DNA of 64,000 nucleotides from Glandiceps talaboti (lineage: Eukaryota > Hemichordata > Enteropneusta > Spengelidae). Below the pieces are notes generated by a model. The model had not been told where the DNA came from, did not search any database, and was given only the letters and a program-made list of their open reading frames with translations. Below are positions 12,393 through 24,800 of this stretch, piece after piece. The position numbers and the translations under genes are program-made. Location: assembly GCF_964340395.1 (NCBI RefSeq), contig NC_135568.1:2374001-2438000 (forward strand). The letters are read 5' to 3'. Numbering within the stretch: the first letter of the stretch is position 1; every line of letters starts with the position of its first letter.

Positions 12393-12707
12393 CAATTTCT
12401 TTGTTAGTTTTATTAACCCTGAGTAATATTTTACATTTCAATCAACTATCATCATTCACTAAAGATATATCAGGGTTCACGACTTTGAAAAATAGAGGGA
12501 TGGTCTCATTTTCATAATAATTTGCATATCATTCACATTCCAGACGATATTTAAGATGTTGGAGGGGATGTTTTCAATATCAAGGCGGCCTGAAAGATGC
12601 ATGAATTATATTCCTATTTTCGGCAATGGTTGTATACCATATATTTTGAAGTACTAGAAATAAAGATTTCAGGACAGCTGAGAAAAGAGAAATGTTATGC
12701 CACATAA

Positions 12708-12955
12708 CCCCCCCCCCCCCCGGATTCTTGCAAGCCAGGGTAATAATTAGAGAGAAAAAACATTTTTATGTATTAGTGTAGCCAATGTTTGTTGCCATTG
12801 GTAATGTGCTATAAGCACATTTATACATACATACACACACACACACACAGAGACACACACATGCACACATACAAACACAGACACAGACACAGACATACAC
12901 ACACAGACACAGACACATACACACATACAAACAAACAAACACAGACACAGACACA
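12708..12955. repeat. Poly(C) tract and degenerate (CA)n/(CAGACA)n repeat
   Basis: A run of about 14 C (12708-12721) precedes a CA-rich stretch (about 12825-12955) with ACACAG and AAAC variants. Confidence 0.9.
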
Positions 12956-13543
12956 CATGCATACTAGCAAATATGTAGGACCTGGAGACTAAATGTATGT
13001 ATCTGCTATGATTGACTTTATTGAAGGTCATTTGAATTTACACTGCTAGACAGTATTCATAGCATTCACTGTATGTTACTATCTGCTACATCAGTATCTA
13101 CTAACCACACCATAGCATTAATACCCACACACATCAACAATATTTCTCTGACAATATCAGACAATGTGCAATGCTTCGGTACTCAAGTTACTGAAAGAAT
13201 ATTTAGCAAAAAACAGAAATATATAATTGCCAGTATTTCTACATCAAAAGCAGAATTGATTAGATTGACCAAGTAAATATGTTTTTAAAATATATTTATC
13301 AATTTAAAGAAACAAATGTGTTAACTGTCTAAATGCTATGTGAGAGCTGATACAGCTACTGCAGACACAGCATATACTTTGGAGTGTAAATACACAACTT
13401 TATACAAATCACGTTGAAATCTACATGTACAAGATGCAAAATGTACCATGAATATATTATAGTAATCTTGACATATGAACAATTTGACAGGATGACAGTT
13501 TAAGATGTATCAGGAAGACTTTATTTTGGCAGACAGAATAACA

Positions 13544-13664
13544 CATTCTCACAAACCAGAGTTATTATTGTTACCACTACACTTCGAAATAAAAGTAGGG
13601 TAGGTCCAGTGCGGACTGGCTTGTTAAGAATGGTACCGTAAAACGGTCATGGTTTGTGACAATG
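13544..13664 (+). mobile_element. hAT-like MITE copy B
   Basis: The termini are CATTCTCACAAACCAGAG and ATGGTTTGTGACAATG. The element is flanked on both sides by GAATAACA, a perfect 8-bp direct repeat. Interior words ACACTTCGAAATAA and GGTACCGTAAAACGG match the other copies. Confidence 0.85.
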
Positions 13665-15104
13665 GAATAACAGGAAATTAGTCACTACTTGTAAAAACTC
13701 ATCTGGGTTGGCTATGTATATTCAGTACAATTATTATCAACACACTTCACAACAACTGAATATCAAATTATGCAATGAATACTACAGGATTTTTTTCGAA
13801 AACATGCCCATGTATCCTTTATTTATAACACAAATTTGTATAATATACATATGGTATGTTAGCAAGTTATTTTTGCAGGAAAACTTTTGTGTTTATTCAA
13901 TTAAAATACATCAAGTGTTCAGAAAAATACATTCACAGTTTCTGTTTTGTTACACAAATATTGCGTTTTGAGAAGTACTAGTCTGATGTGTATCATATTG
14001 TTAATGACAGTCCCTTTACATTCTCTGTGTTTATTTACTAAATTGCAAAAAAGATTAATGACAGAAAATTCACCTAATTTACATTTAAAACTTCTGTCAG
14101 CCCAGTAGTTCAAACCATCAAACACTGCATGAATTTATCAGTGAGGTACTTACTAAAAAAAAGGATGGCAGAAATTGATCAAAAATTCTATTCCTAATAT
14201 ATCTTCACTCTACAATATAGGTGTGATGTATGCGGCAACGAATTGAAAATTTACTAAGCTTACTATAGCAGATTAAAGTGCTAGTTTTATTATGTGTGAT
14301 AAACCCACTCTTTCTCTCTGACATAAAATACTACCTGTTTCAACAGAGTTCAGAAAAAAGAAATTCAGTTTGGGGTTCAGTGTTATACCATGTATAAACC
14401 CATTCTCTGTGGCTTATAACAACCCCCCCCCCCTACACCCACCCACCCACCCACAAAAAAAACCTGTAAGTTCACACCTGTGTCGACACAGTTGGATCTG
14501 AAATGCTTACATAAACCACAAAAATACATCTATATTAAATTCATAATTGCTTCCAGAAATTTCTGAAATTAAGTTTTCACTATTTTAAGTTTACATTCTT
14601 TATTAGTGTGTAAGATACAATGTATTATGCTATGCCTGAATGACAGCAAAGAGAATGACAAGATGTATCATACTGTCTAATTACGCATAAATATTTTACT
14701 ATATGTAGTCAGTACAGAGGTGTATGATAATGAATGATTTTTTTTCAAGAACTATTAAAATTTGTTTTGCACAATTATAGAAGCATACATTTGTCAACAT
14801 TTTTCTCTTTGAGACTGGTACTACTGTGGAAATATGTGTTTCTAATCTTTTCAAGAATTGTTAAAATTTAGTTTGCACAATCACAAACATACTCTTTGTC
14901 AACATTTTTCTCTTTGAGACTGGGACAGCAATGGAAACGGTGTAACGGTCAGTACTGCAGCCAAAAACTGTTTCATGTTTAAGATTTCCCTGGCTAAAAA
15001 GTAATGGTTTGAAAAGAATAATAATACAGTGTTTTTGTTATGAGTACTAGGTTGGTAAAATCTACAAAATGACATCACATGTTTTCGCATTTAACAATGT
15101 TTGA
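13665..15104. other. Non-coding region downstream of the dioxygenase gene
   Basis: AT-rich sequence with a C-rich stretch at 14423-14455 and a tandem duplication of about 105 bases (14742-14818 and 14847-14923, both ending TTTTTCTCTTTGAGACTGG). No gene was recognised. Confidence 0.65.
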
Positions 15105-15180
15105 ATCCCATGGCCTTGGATTACTATTATCTTATCAGTGGAACAATTGAGAATCAATAGGACTATTCTATTGTTCAGAC
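15105..15180 (+). repeat. Dispersed SINE-like repeat, copy 2
   Basis: TTTGAATCCCATG, CTTATCAGTGGAA, CAATAGGACTATTC and TTGTTCAGACC occur in the same order as in copies near 5421 (minus), 23438 and 27784 (minus). Confidence 0.45.
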
Positions 15181-15320
15181 CACATTGTTCTTATACATCC
15201 AGTTAACTTTTTTTCCCTCAAAATTTTTTTTCTATAAATCCGACATTGGCCTTTTAAGTGTGTGCTAATACCGTAGCAAAATCACTGTAATATGATATTT
15301 TGAATGACCCTGTGTGACCC

Positions 15321-15326
15321 TTTATT
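15321..15326 (-). terminator. Polyadenylation signal of the dioxygenase gene
   Basis: AATAAA on the minus strand lies only five bases past the TAA stop at 15332-15334, so the 3' UTR would be very short. Confidence 0.5.
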
Positions 15327-15331
15327 TAATC

Positions 15332-15633
15332 TTAATCACTTGTCATGGCAGCTAATAGCTTTCTTTGTCCCTTGAATCCCAGTCTGGAGTGTTGGACATA
15401 CACATTGTCAAATACCATCAGGTCTCTCTTCTGCATCTGAAAGCCAACGGTTGATTGCCATATTATGTCACGGATATGTTGAATGACTTCTGGTTCAATT
15501 TCTTTGCCGTCTCCATATGTGGTGTGATATGCATATCGGAGATATGGACGATCTTTATCGCTGGCATACTTAGGATGTTCTGAGAGATTAGTAGCATGAT
15601 GTCGTGTCACATGAGTAAACCAGACTTCTTCAC
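15332..15633 (-). CDS. TauD dioxygenase exon 4
   Basis: It opens GEEVWFTHVTRHH and carries LMVFDNVYVQHSRLGFKG with the distal iron His and the following Arg residues, then AAMTSD and TAA. Confidence 0.92.
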
Positions 15634-18600
15634 CTACGACAAGAGAAATAATGAGAAAGAAATATATAATTTACATAAAGGACATTATCTAGAACGTAAA
15701 TAAGCAGAGCGAAATTAGCGATCTACATCACAATAATATTTGTCCATGGACATTGATTAGTTCCTACGAACTATTTCCATGGCCCTCACCAGAAATGTTC
15801 TATCCGTTGCTTTCAAAGTTTGTGTATATTTTTTTCTTTTCTGTTTCAATTTGTCTATAAATTTCTATGGTGTTCAAAACATTGAGAGTTGCTATAATTT
15901 TCACCATTGTTTTCATAAACTAAGCTTGTGCAGATGTAACCATATTTTCCCCAATATTCTTTGATCTTCATTCAGCTAGAAAATACTTGTGACATATGGA
16001 TTTTGTTAGTTACTATATGTATTCATCTTGGACTCATAGTAACAAAGCCCCTTAAGTCCATTAATATTCTACTTGGCAAAACAAAGAAAAGATGGGTGAA
16101 TAATATGTTACTTTATTTTCAACATGGCCATCATAAGAATTGCATCCATCAATATCTTTGTGTCATACCCACATGTATATAATATATACTTATATATGTG
16201 AAACTGTGTCACGATAATAACATCATATCTATCTATCTATATGCAGTATTTCATGTTATCAAATAAGATAATTTGAAAATCTTATATTTGACACCTTGAC
16301 ACGTTTTTGATGACAGCCCCCCCCCCCCCCACTTCGATAGATTATACTGTCCCCCATACACTGTCAACTGATATCCATTCAATCCATTGAAAGGATTTAC
16401 CCATGGAATGATACAAACACCTGACATTTTGTAACAATGCCCCATTGATAAAGTTTGATACTTTGTAACAACAACTTACCTGTTTTTGGATGTTTATGAA
16501 ATACTGGAATAGTATGTGAGTATGATAGAGCTCCATCATCTTGCCATTGATATTCATATTCTGCATTTTTCATGTATTTTTCGACCTCTTTCCTATCGTC
16601 TGTGAAAAAAGTCTGTAACAAACAATGGTCACAATTTAAAAAAGAATACATACACAAACACATCGTTGCAAACCGTGGCCTGTTTTACAGCACCGTTCTT
16701 AAGTGCCATCCCACTGGCTTTATTTCAAAGTGTAGTAGAAGATATAACAGCTCTGGTTTGTATGAATGACACTAACAATGGTGACACTCAAGTCTTCTGA
16801 ATATGTACATTTTATGTAAGAATGACAGATTGTGCACTCTGCCGGAGTCCAAATTATTCTCAATAATTTTCTGACTGTAAGTAGCAATATTTTATGTTCA
16901 GAGGTCATAGGTCAACCCTGTGACATGTAGACAGCTTGGAACACAGCTCTCTGAGTGTGCTTCACCTTCACAAACAAACAAACAAGCAAACAAACAAACA
17001 AACAAACAAACATATAACATATATACTGTTTGTAAGGACTCTCTTACAAACTATTTTGGATACATTTACTGATAGATAGAAAACCAATGAGGTTGATACC
17101 CCCTGTACTGTTCTGATGTGGTTATCAAGCCTTCAAATGATTTATTGATGAAGTGGCAATAATTCTTTCTGGTAAACTGTTCTAAATGTCTACAACATGT
17201 TGACTGAAGAAATACCTGTGTATACCCGAACTAGATCTGTCCTTACAACAATTTACAGCTGTACAGAGGTTTTAATCTTTATCAAAACTTTGCAAAAATT
17301 ACGATAGTATCAGCTGTTGGTGTGGAAATAATGTCATACTCCGAGATAGATTTATGGTTCTAATACATTGACAGGGAAAAGTTTATGTATGGTGCATTTC
17401 TATAACTATGTTTATATATGAATAACAGCTGTTTGCATATAATGGTATATACACATACAGAGTGTCATTTGGACCACTTCCAATAATGTTCATACTTCAT
17501 AAATGACATATTTCTCACCTCTTGCCAACTTTTATACTCGCTGTTTTCTTTAGAAGGAAGGTAGCAATGATATTTCACACCAATCTTTCTAAATTTCTCC
17601 ATAACTTCTGGATCAAGGCCTGCTTTGATATCTCTTACATGTGTGAGTCCACTTTCACCACCACATCCAGGTTGAGGGGGTATGTCACAGTAAAAGAACA
17701 GCTGAAATTGTACAATAATAATACTAATGACACTGCATCTCCGGAAAGATTAGTACATTTCTATTAGTTTGGTAGCTGGGTGTTGCCTGCCATTTTGAAA
17801 TTCCAATTCATTCATTCAATTTTGTAAATAGATGACACTGAATACTATCTTTACAATATTTGTACAATCATGTAATTTAGCATTATTAGGTCGACTACAA
17901 CATTCCTTGTCTACACTCACTCATTATTTAGCAACACAAGTCACAAATCTCTGAATCTGAGGCTAAACTTTTTGATAAACAACACAAATTAACTTTGCAG
18001 TTACAGGGTGATGAACAGCAAAATTAATTAAAATGAATTAGACATCTTTTTTTATGTCTGTTAACTAGATTACCTTCATTTGATCTTTTCATTAGGTAAA
18101 TTAGATAGTATTTTAATACCTTCAACCAATAATACCGACTTTATGATGAACTTTGACCTTTGATTGACAGATTGTGGCATTGTTGTTTAGATTAGTGACA
18201 ACATATTGATGTCTCTAAAAGTTATCCACATATATAACCATGCACATTACTGAAATCTGACTGAAATTTGGCTATAACACTAAGTTTTGAAGTTTTGCTA
18301 ATTTGCATAACAATAACCATATAATATATGCAAATTACCACATCATGTTTTCTGAGAACATTCTGACTTGCATATAAACCTATAAATTTATCACATTTCA
18401 CAAAATCAAAATTACACAAGCAAAGTATGTGTCCGAAAGCGACCTGTATGTATTCATGAATATTAATCAGGCGACTTTATGACGTCATAGTACATTGAAC
18501 TTCTCATGATTCTGGTAAACAATTATCTACGCATGTCTCGTGCGTATGTGTAATATTACGTACCTTGTGTGGAAAGACTTCAGAGTAAGCCATCTCGTTG

Positions 18601-19106
18601 TGTGGTTGTATGGTTACCTCCGGAAGATCGTCGCTTGCCGTCAAAACCCCCTTGGCCACTTTCTGACGAACTGCAAGCCCACCTTCATAGCCCATTGTGT
18701 TGTATCCTAAATTTAGAAGAAATTCTGAGAACCCCTCTCCCCCATGTACTGGCATACCCCGGAACAAGATAACACCAAATTCTGTCAGCTTGTCCTCCAT
18801 GAGCTCCCTCGCCACCTTTGCCCATTCAGCAGGGGTACCTTCTTCGCTGTCAGCTTCGTAAACAGCGGGGAAGTTAGGTCGGGGCGATGCGAGGTATTCT
18901 GGATATTTACTGTTCGGATTCAAGGCACCGGGGACCCATTCCCGACCGGCGAGTTTCGAATTTGTCTGTGGTGGAACATCTAGTTTTTCGCGATAGGTGA
19001 ACGACAGACGCTGCGCACACGCCCCTACTACCTGGGAGTACTGACGTGCATAACACCCGTGGAAAATTTCCACTGATCGCGGCAAAACTCGCACCACTGC
19101 GTACAT
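15332..19106 (-). CDS. Clavaminate synthase-like (TauD/TfdA family) Fe(II)/2-oxoglutarate dioxygenase, 386 aa
   Basis: This is a complete four-exon gene on the minus strand: 19106-18564, 17701-17519, 16612-16480 and 15633-15332. Lengths sum to 387 codons with compatible phases (0, 0, 1). The protein is a TauD-fold oxygenase that should use Fe(II) and 2-oxoglutarate to oxidise a small molecule; the substrate is unknown. Visible landmarks are FGVILFRGMPV (about 110-120), the iron-binding HxE at His169/Glu171 in PHNEMAYS, LFFYCDIPPQPGCGGES, the distal iron His368 in QHSRLGFKGQRK, and Arg370/Arg377 as candidate 2-oxoglutarate ligands. HxE rather than HxD is typical of the clavaminate synthase, DdaC and At3g21360 branch. 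The first residues (VVRVLPRSVEIFHGCYARQYS) look like a mitochondrial presequence. An upstream in-frame ATG at 19193 would add 29 residues. I prefer 19106 because it places the presequence-like stretch at the N-terminus. Confidence 0.9.
16317..16330. repeat. Poly(C) tract
   Basis: About 14 C in a row in intron 3 of the dioxygenase gene, one of several such tracts in the window. Confidence 0.95.
16480..16612 (-). CDS. TauD dioxygenase exon 3
   Basis: It codes for TFFTDDRKEVEKYMKNAEYE, WQDDGALSYSHTIPVFHKHP and KT, the variable insert between the two halves of the fold. The donor is ACAG|GTAAGT and the intron phase is 1. A MITE copy sits about 50 bases upstream of its acceptor. Confidence 0.88.
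16661..16768 (-). mobile_element. hAT-like MITE copy C (inverted)
   Basis: It starts CATCGTTGCAAACC and ends GGTTTGTATGAATG. The interior reads as the reverse complement of the other copies (CTGTTTTACAGCACCG, TTTCAAAGTGTAGTAGAA). Flanks ACACAAACA and ACACTAACA match 8 of 9. It lies in intron 2 of the dioxygenase gene. Confidence 0.75.
16973..17012. repeat. (CAAA)n microsatellite
   Basis: About ten copies with one CAAG variant, in a dioxygenase intron. Confidence 0.95.
17519..17701 (-). CDS. TauD dioxygenase exon 2
   Basis: A 61-codon exon, phase 0 on both sides. It contains LFFYCDIPPQPGCGGESGLT, the core strand motif of this family, then a helix with DIKAGLDPEVMEKFRKIGVK. Confidence 0.92.
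18564..19106 (-). CDS. TauD dioxygenase exon 1
   Basis: It codes for residues 1-181 including the HxE iron motif near its 3' end, with donor ACAAG|GTACGT. Base composition is more GC-rich than in the later exons. Confidence 0.9.
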
Positions 19107-19193
19107 TTTGACTTGCTCTTTCCGCCTACCTCCGCTTACTGTTTTGATTTTGCAGAATTCAGAGGTTTTAGTCACAAACAAGAACGGGTCCAA

Positions 19194-20651
19194 TCCAGTT
19201 TGAGATGACCTTGAGTAATTATTTTCAACCGGTTATAAACAGCACTGCGGTGCACATACGTTGTCACATGCTGTGCCTTGAATGTACTCATTGCATCATG
19301 TGTATTGGCAATGTTCCACCTCAGATTAAACCTAGATTGTACTGGTTTAGACCACAGGAGCTTGTGGGTTATAATTATTATCTTAATAAGTGTCACTAAC
19401 CTAAAAATCCCATTCTTCAAACTGATCTAAATGCTACACCTGCAACATGTGATTGAAATTTGTAAGATTATATATAAGAGCCATTAAAACGTTTAAAAGT
19501 TTGACAACAAATGCTTGACAGCCCACTGCACTGGTGACTGTGCGTTATACTTTTGTTTACACCTCATCGCTGTTTGGTGGCGCTATTCACTTTAATGCGC
19601 TTTCTGTGACCAACATTTCCTTCTAGTAGTTCTACAGCTCTCCACAGACTCTCTCGATCTCGTAAACAATAAAGCCAACCTTTTTTCTATGGTTCAGCGT
19701 CTTGTCCGTACCAAAAAGTAAACCGATATATTTTTATATCTATTTGGGGCTGTGGTCATATAAGTCTTGCTTGAGGATGACACTAGAAATGACATAATAA
19801 TGAACATGTTTTTTGTAAGGTCTTTTTATAACCGTATTTCCGGTTTGCCGCTAGAAACACAGATTGTAATCCCTGATTTCGGGTGGCAATAGTACAGATG
19901 AAAGAAGGATCTTTCGTCAACATTTTCAACTTTCCGAGCAAAGTCTCGTGGCCTTGGTGGATAGAAGGCCTCCGTGGACTAGCAAAAATCACGGAGAAAT
20001 TAATACATCTATATGATTACGTACGTCGCGCATACGAATATTCCATGGTTTGGGTAATCTATCACGTATTGACAAGTACTTCTTCAAATCGATACTTACT
20101 AATATTCAATTAGTCTAATTGTGTTACAGGTGATCATGTGACGTGTGGGTTACATCGAGAAACAGTAAAATCACCAGTTTACATCTCAAAGTAAACCATC
20201 AGGCACAGAGGACAGTGGCGAATATAGCCGGCCCTGTCCTGGGCAGGGGGAGTATGAGCAGGCCGGGTTCTTTCATTTTCGAAAATGTTGAAACTATTTT
20301 GTTGCCATTTAGTGAGTTTTTTGTTGAAATTTTAGAAAAGAAACTTGTGTCAAAATTTTTTTTCGACAAAGTATATTTGCAACAAATATACATTTCCATT
20401 TCTAAACTTTTCAATAATTAAGGGGGGGGGGGGGAACCTCGGAACATTGGACCAACCGGAGATAATGCTCTTACAGTCGTCAAATTTTGCCGGCTACCGT
20501 TTTTTAATGAACAGATCAACATGATCAAGTGTCACTCTGTCAACTGTGCTAGCAATGACATCAATATCAAAATAATTAATTCGATATCCTATTACATTGT
20601 TGGATACGACACCATGCTAAGATCTATATTAATCGACTCTTATATTCCGGT
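19194..20651. other. Intergenic region between the dioxygenase and KIAA2012-like genes
   Basis: The two genes are divergent, about 2.6 kb apart. The 60-90 residue ORFs here have no recognisable features. A poly(G) run is at 20422-20434. TGGTGGCGCTA at 19575-19585 resembles a CTCF core. Confidence 0.6.
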
Positions 20652-20737
20652 CATTCTCGCAAACCAGAGTTTATTTTTCTTCTACGATATGAAAAATCAT
20701 CTTGACGGTGCCGTAAAATAAGTGGTTTACGGAGATG
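20652..20737 (+). mobile_element. hAT-like MITE copy D, shortened
   Basis: CATTCTCGCAAACCAGAG at the left and GTGGTTTACGGAGATG at the right, with GGTGCCGTAAAATAAG inside. It is about 86 bases, so internally deleted. Flanks ATTCCGGT and ATTTCGGT match 7 of 8. Confidence 0.65.
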
Positions 20738-20788
20738 TATTTCGGTTTCAAGTTATATACGGATATATTTAATCGATTGATTTGTTTA

Positions 20789-20942
20789 CCAACCAACCAA
20801 CCAACCAACCAACCAACCAACCAACCAACCAACCAACCAACCAACCAACCAACCAACCAACCAACCAACCAACCAACCAACCAACCAACCAACCAACCAA
20901 CCAACCAACCAACCAACCAACCAACCAACAAACGAACGAACG
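20789..20942. repeat. (CCAA)n microsatellite, about 35 copies
   Basis: A pure array ends in AACG variants. The LVGWLVGW and NQPTNQPT ORFs are artefacts of it. Confidence 0.98.
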
Positions 20943-21420
20943 ATTTCGTGGAAAATTTATATAACCAAACCAAATCAAACCGTATATAAGTTTAACATAG
21001 ATAGTTATCTTGAAGTGATTGGAAGCAACAAGTTAGTTGTAAACTTGAACGAAAGAAAGAACTATCCATTGAAGATTCTCATTTCTAATAAATTTATATA
21101 TCTCTTTTATATATAAGCTTATCTTTTTAACACATGCAGGTTGTATATTTTATCCGGGAACAAGGCTTTTTTAAATTTCTTTTATATATTTTCCGCATCA
21201 GTAGATTATCATAGGGTGGGTGTAGACATCCCTTGGCCTGATGAATTAGATAGTGCCTTCGACATATTGCATTATTACTACAACTGACAACAGAAGAATG
21301 GAAGCACATATATTAAAAATGTTTTTTATTTGAAAGCAAATCAGACCGAATACCAGAGTCTTTCGAATAGAATCTGACATACCATTATCTTGGTAGCAAT
21401 CAATCAAGTATGCAAATTTC

Positions 21421-21768
21421 TTACGTCACGCCCTTCCCCGGCAACACCAAACAATATGGCGCCCGCGAGGATGAAGTCCGCGCTAGGAAACTTACAAACA
21501 AACTTGGAATTTCAATGACTTAGCACAGGATTTGCCGAGATCAAGAGACCTACTGTTCTACCAGATATCAAAAGGGAGGTTTTCTTGAATTCAAAACGTA
21601 TACAACTCGAAAATAAGCTACATATATGGTATAAAGCGTCGAAGAAAGCGAAGCAGACGGTAGACGTAGCAGTAGGAAGTCGCAACGGACGGACACCTGA
21701 TGCACTGCACCGTAGTCTGTATGGATGCCTTTACGCTGTAGTGTAACCGACCTCAGGAGATATCCAAC
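21421..21768 (+). promoter_or_regulatory. Presumed promoter and 5' UTR of the KIAA2012-like gene
   Basis: The sequence becomes CpG-richer than its surroundings. It contains a CRE-like TTACGTCA (21421-21428), a right X-box half-site GGCAAC (about 21440), and CAATATGGCGCC (about 21452), a YY1-type word. The start codon itself lies inside CCAACATGGCGG, also YY1-like. No TATA box is seen. Factor names are inferred from word matches only. Confidence 0.45.
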
Positions 21769-21864
21769 ATGGCGGGGATAGGACTGTCGTTGCTTAGTAG
21801 AGGCGTTGGGTCGGAAATAGACAAGAAAGGACACAAGAAGTTAAACGTGTCACTTGAACCAGAG
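21769..21864 (+). CDS. KIAA2012-like exon 1
   Basis: It starts at the ATG in AACATGGCGG and codes for [20 protein letters not shown] then [12 protein letters not shown], followed by donor GAG|GTAAGA, phase 0. The LSLLSRG start and EPE end match the family N-terminus. Confidence 0.82.
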
Positions 21865-24800
21865 GTAAGAAATAACGTTAAATATAGTAATAAAGCTTCG
21901 AGATCGAGAACAGGAACACGAACAGGTAGAGCATATGGAAGTACGACAGTACTTCCAAGGATAGAGCTCGCATACACAATTTTTGATAAAATTTACAAAT
22001 GTACACAATCATTTCTCATACTGTCTTACGGTAGGGACCAGAACGTAAGTTACAGGGACTGCAGACTACAATTTCCAGTTTATCACTTTTATTCATTCTT
22101 TAATCAATTATTGTGTCTATCGATGCATTAACAATTATGAATATTAATATATTATCGATATACTTTTAATTGATGACTCAATGACAGTCGAAAGAAACAT
22201 GGTCACATAACCTTACAACGGAAGTTAACGATGTACTTAAAATGTTGTGACGGTTCGCTTATAATTTCCTACAGACTGAATTATACAAGCATACATTTTT
22301 GTCATGAGGTGAGTGGGGGTGGGGTAGGGAGATGTTGGTATGTGTTATACACAACTTTATCACAGTTTTAAAATTGAGACGTTGGGGAGAGTCTCTCTCC
22401 TATATCTTTAGTTTCACGTAATTGCAATGGCATAAATTGTACCGTACTACGACAGCCATATTTTGAGATAGATCTATTTTGAGATACATGTAGTACTAAC
22501 ACCGGAAACACCTGACACAATATTTACTTCTCCCAAATCTGGAAATTCAATTTGATAATAAATTGGAATGAAACAATTGACACATGCTGACAGATAAAAA
22601 CCATATATAAATACATCACTCACACTGAACTGTGTACAAGGCTTTAGGTTACTTACACTGCATAGAATATGTATGCGTATGGGTGTGTAGTTGGCCAAAA
22701 TAAATGAGCCGTTTTTTGGGTAGTGTTCAGTTACTTTAAAATAATAATATTGGTGAAAACTTTCCTTTAGTTTAGCACCAACAAACATAAATGGATATTG
22801 TAAAACTTAGCACAAAAAGCAAAAATGTAACATGAACTTATAGCATTTGGTTCATACTACTTAGTAAATTGTAGAAGCAAACATCACGAATTCCAGGCTA
22901 GAACTTGTTGAATTTCGTAAATGTAGCTAAGTAGTTGCATTACAAATTTATTTGTGCAGGTGTTTGTAGCAATAAAAATAAATGTCTTTGAAAGTCCAAG
23001 TTTAGTCCCTGTTATTGGAAATGAATTGGCTCTGCCATTTAGACGTGATAGACCTATCAGAATACATACAATTGCCATTGTACCATTTAAGCTGCAAGTT
23101 CTAAAGGCAAGTGGTACATATTTACAAATATAATCTCAATGTTAAATTTCGGTGTTTGCTTTATCACAGTACACAATGTACATATACTGTGGACCTAGAA
23201 ACCCAGGTATAGGTGTAAATGGTGTGTGACTTCAATTTAACTTTATTGTACGAATATATTTAACAAGAATAGATTTTATGACCTAGTCAATTTAATGAGT
23301 GGTGCAGTTGATGTCAGTTTTCTATTGTTGCCGTCCAGGGACACCTACTAGGTGATGTCCTTGGACACTGTTCCTATGACTCTCAGCCAGTTTTACATGT
23401 ATATAATGATTAATATAGGCTTAAAGGGACATGTTTCAATCCCATGTCATCCAATTAGTGTTATCTTGGTAAGGATTACTTTTGTTCTGAACCAACTTTT
23501 TTTGTAACTCTGCCAAATAACTGTTTTTCACACCTAAATTATCAATACAAACTGGACATTTTTTAATTGAATTATGTTGTATAGCATCCAAAGAATACCT
23601 ATGACTGTAAAATCAATTAAACCATGTTAGATTAGGATTAAGATTTTGATTAAAACAGTTGTCTGACAGAAACATAAAATGTTCTCTTGAAGAAAAGACT
23701 CACCCAATTTAAACCTCATTTTAATTCTGTGACGTCTTTGGGTGTGGGGTGGAGGTGATGTAGGGGTAGGAGAGTTGGTGGATGAAAGTACATACATACC
23801 ATTACATGTATGTGTGTGTGTGTGTGGGGTGGGGGGGGGGTGGGTGGGTGGGTGGGTTGAATGGATGGATAAGTTTGTAAATATAGAATTTAGAAATATC
23901 CTGCAAACAGAGATATTTAGACATTCACTAATTCTTGTAAAACAAGTATTTAATTGTCATACTTAGTTTCATTCAATAGTTTTCATTTCAGGATATTTCC
24001 ATTGCCAATAGACATCTAAGTTACATTAGCTCTAGCATATACACCATTGAATCCCACACACACAAACAAATGAAAGCCTATTGTTAGAGGCTTAGTGGTC
24101 AAATCATAACAACATGGTTATGCTGGCATGTGTACATACAATATGTATGCATTGCATGGTTCATTCCATTACAAAGTTGTTTACAATCATGTACAACTAG
24201 TTTATTTCCTCATGTACACTTAATGTTTGTAAAAACGCATAATTTCAGGATCCAATTATTAGGATTTTATTTGTCCTAAATAGTTGTGTTGACTGTATTT
24301 TGTACACACATGGTCTGCACATTGTACTTGTATACGTACATAGTACATACATGTATGATTGTATTTAGACTGTGTGCAGTCACTGGATCTGATATGACAT
24401 TAGCAATCAAGGTTTTAACTTAGGAAGATAGACTTCAACTAAAACTATTTTTATGACATGTATGATGTAGAGATAAGGTAGTGAATGGTCAACAGTTTAA
24501 TTATACTGACAGTAGGGTGGCGTTTCTGATGACTTTTGTGATCTTGTAGTCTACATTTTTGGGGACTTCCAATGTTTACACTATCTTGATCACCATGATC
24601 ACAGGACGATTATATCCACATAACAGAGGTACTGCTATCACCCACTTATACATGGTGAACAGAAGTATGTACAACTGCAGACACAAGACCGTGGATGAAT
24701 GGAAGTTACAAACAGGGAAAGTAAAGAAATGAGTTGGAATAATAACATTTGGCACAGCATGTTGGAACAACATAGACTGGTATTACACTAATATACACCA

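Noticed and set aside
19783-20113. Two overlapping 69-76 residue ORFs as a small gene
   Set aside because: There is no recognisable motif, no splice partners, and both strands are equally open.
20671-20989. LVGW and NQPT repeat ORFs of about 100 residues
   Set aside because: They are artefacts of the (CCAA)n array; no splice or start context.
23334-23367. Small hairpin GTCCAGGGACA…TGTCCTTGGAC
   Set aside because: It is an 11-base stem with one mismatch and isolated; such stems are common by chance in this length.
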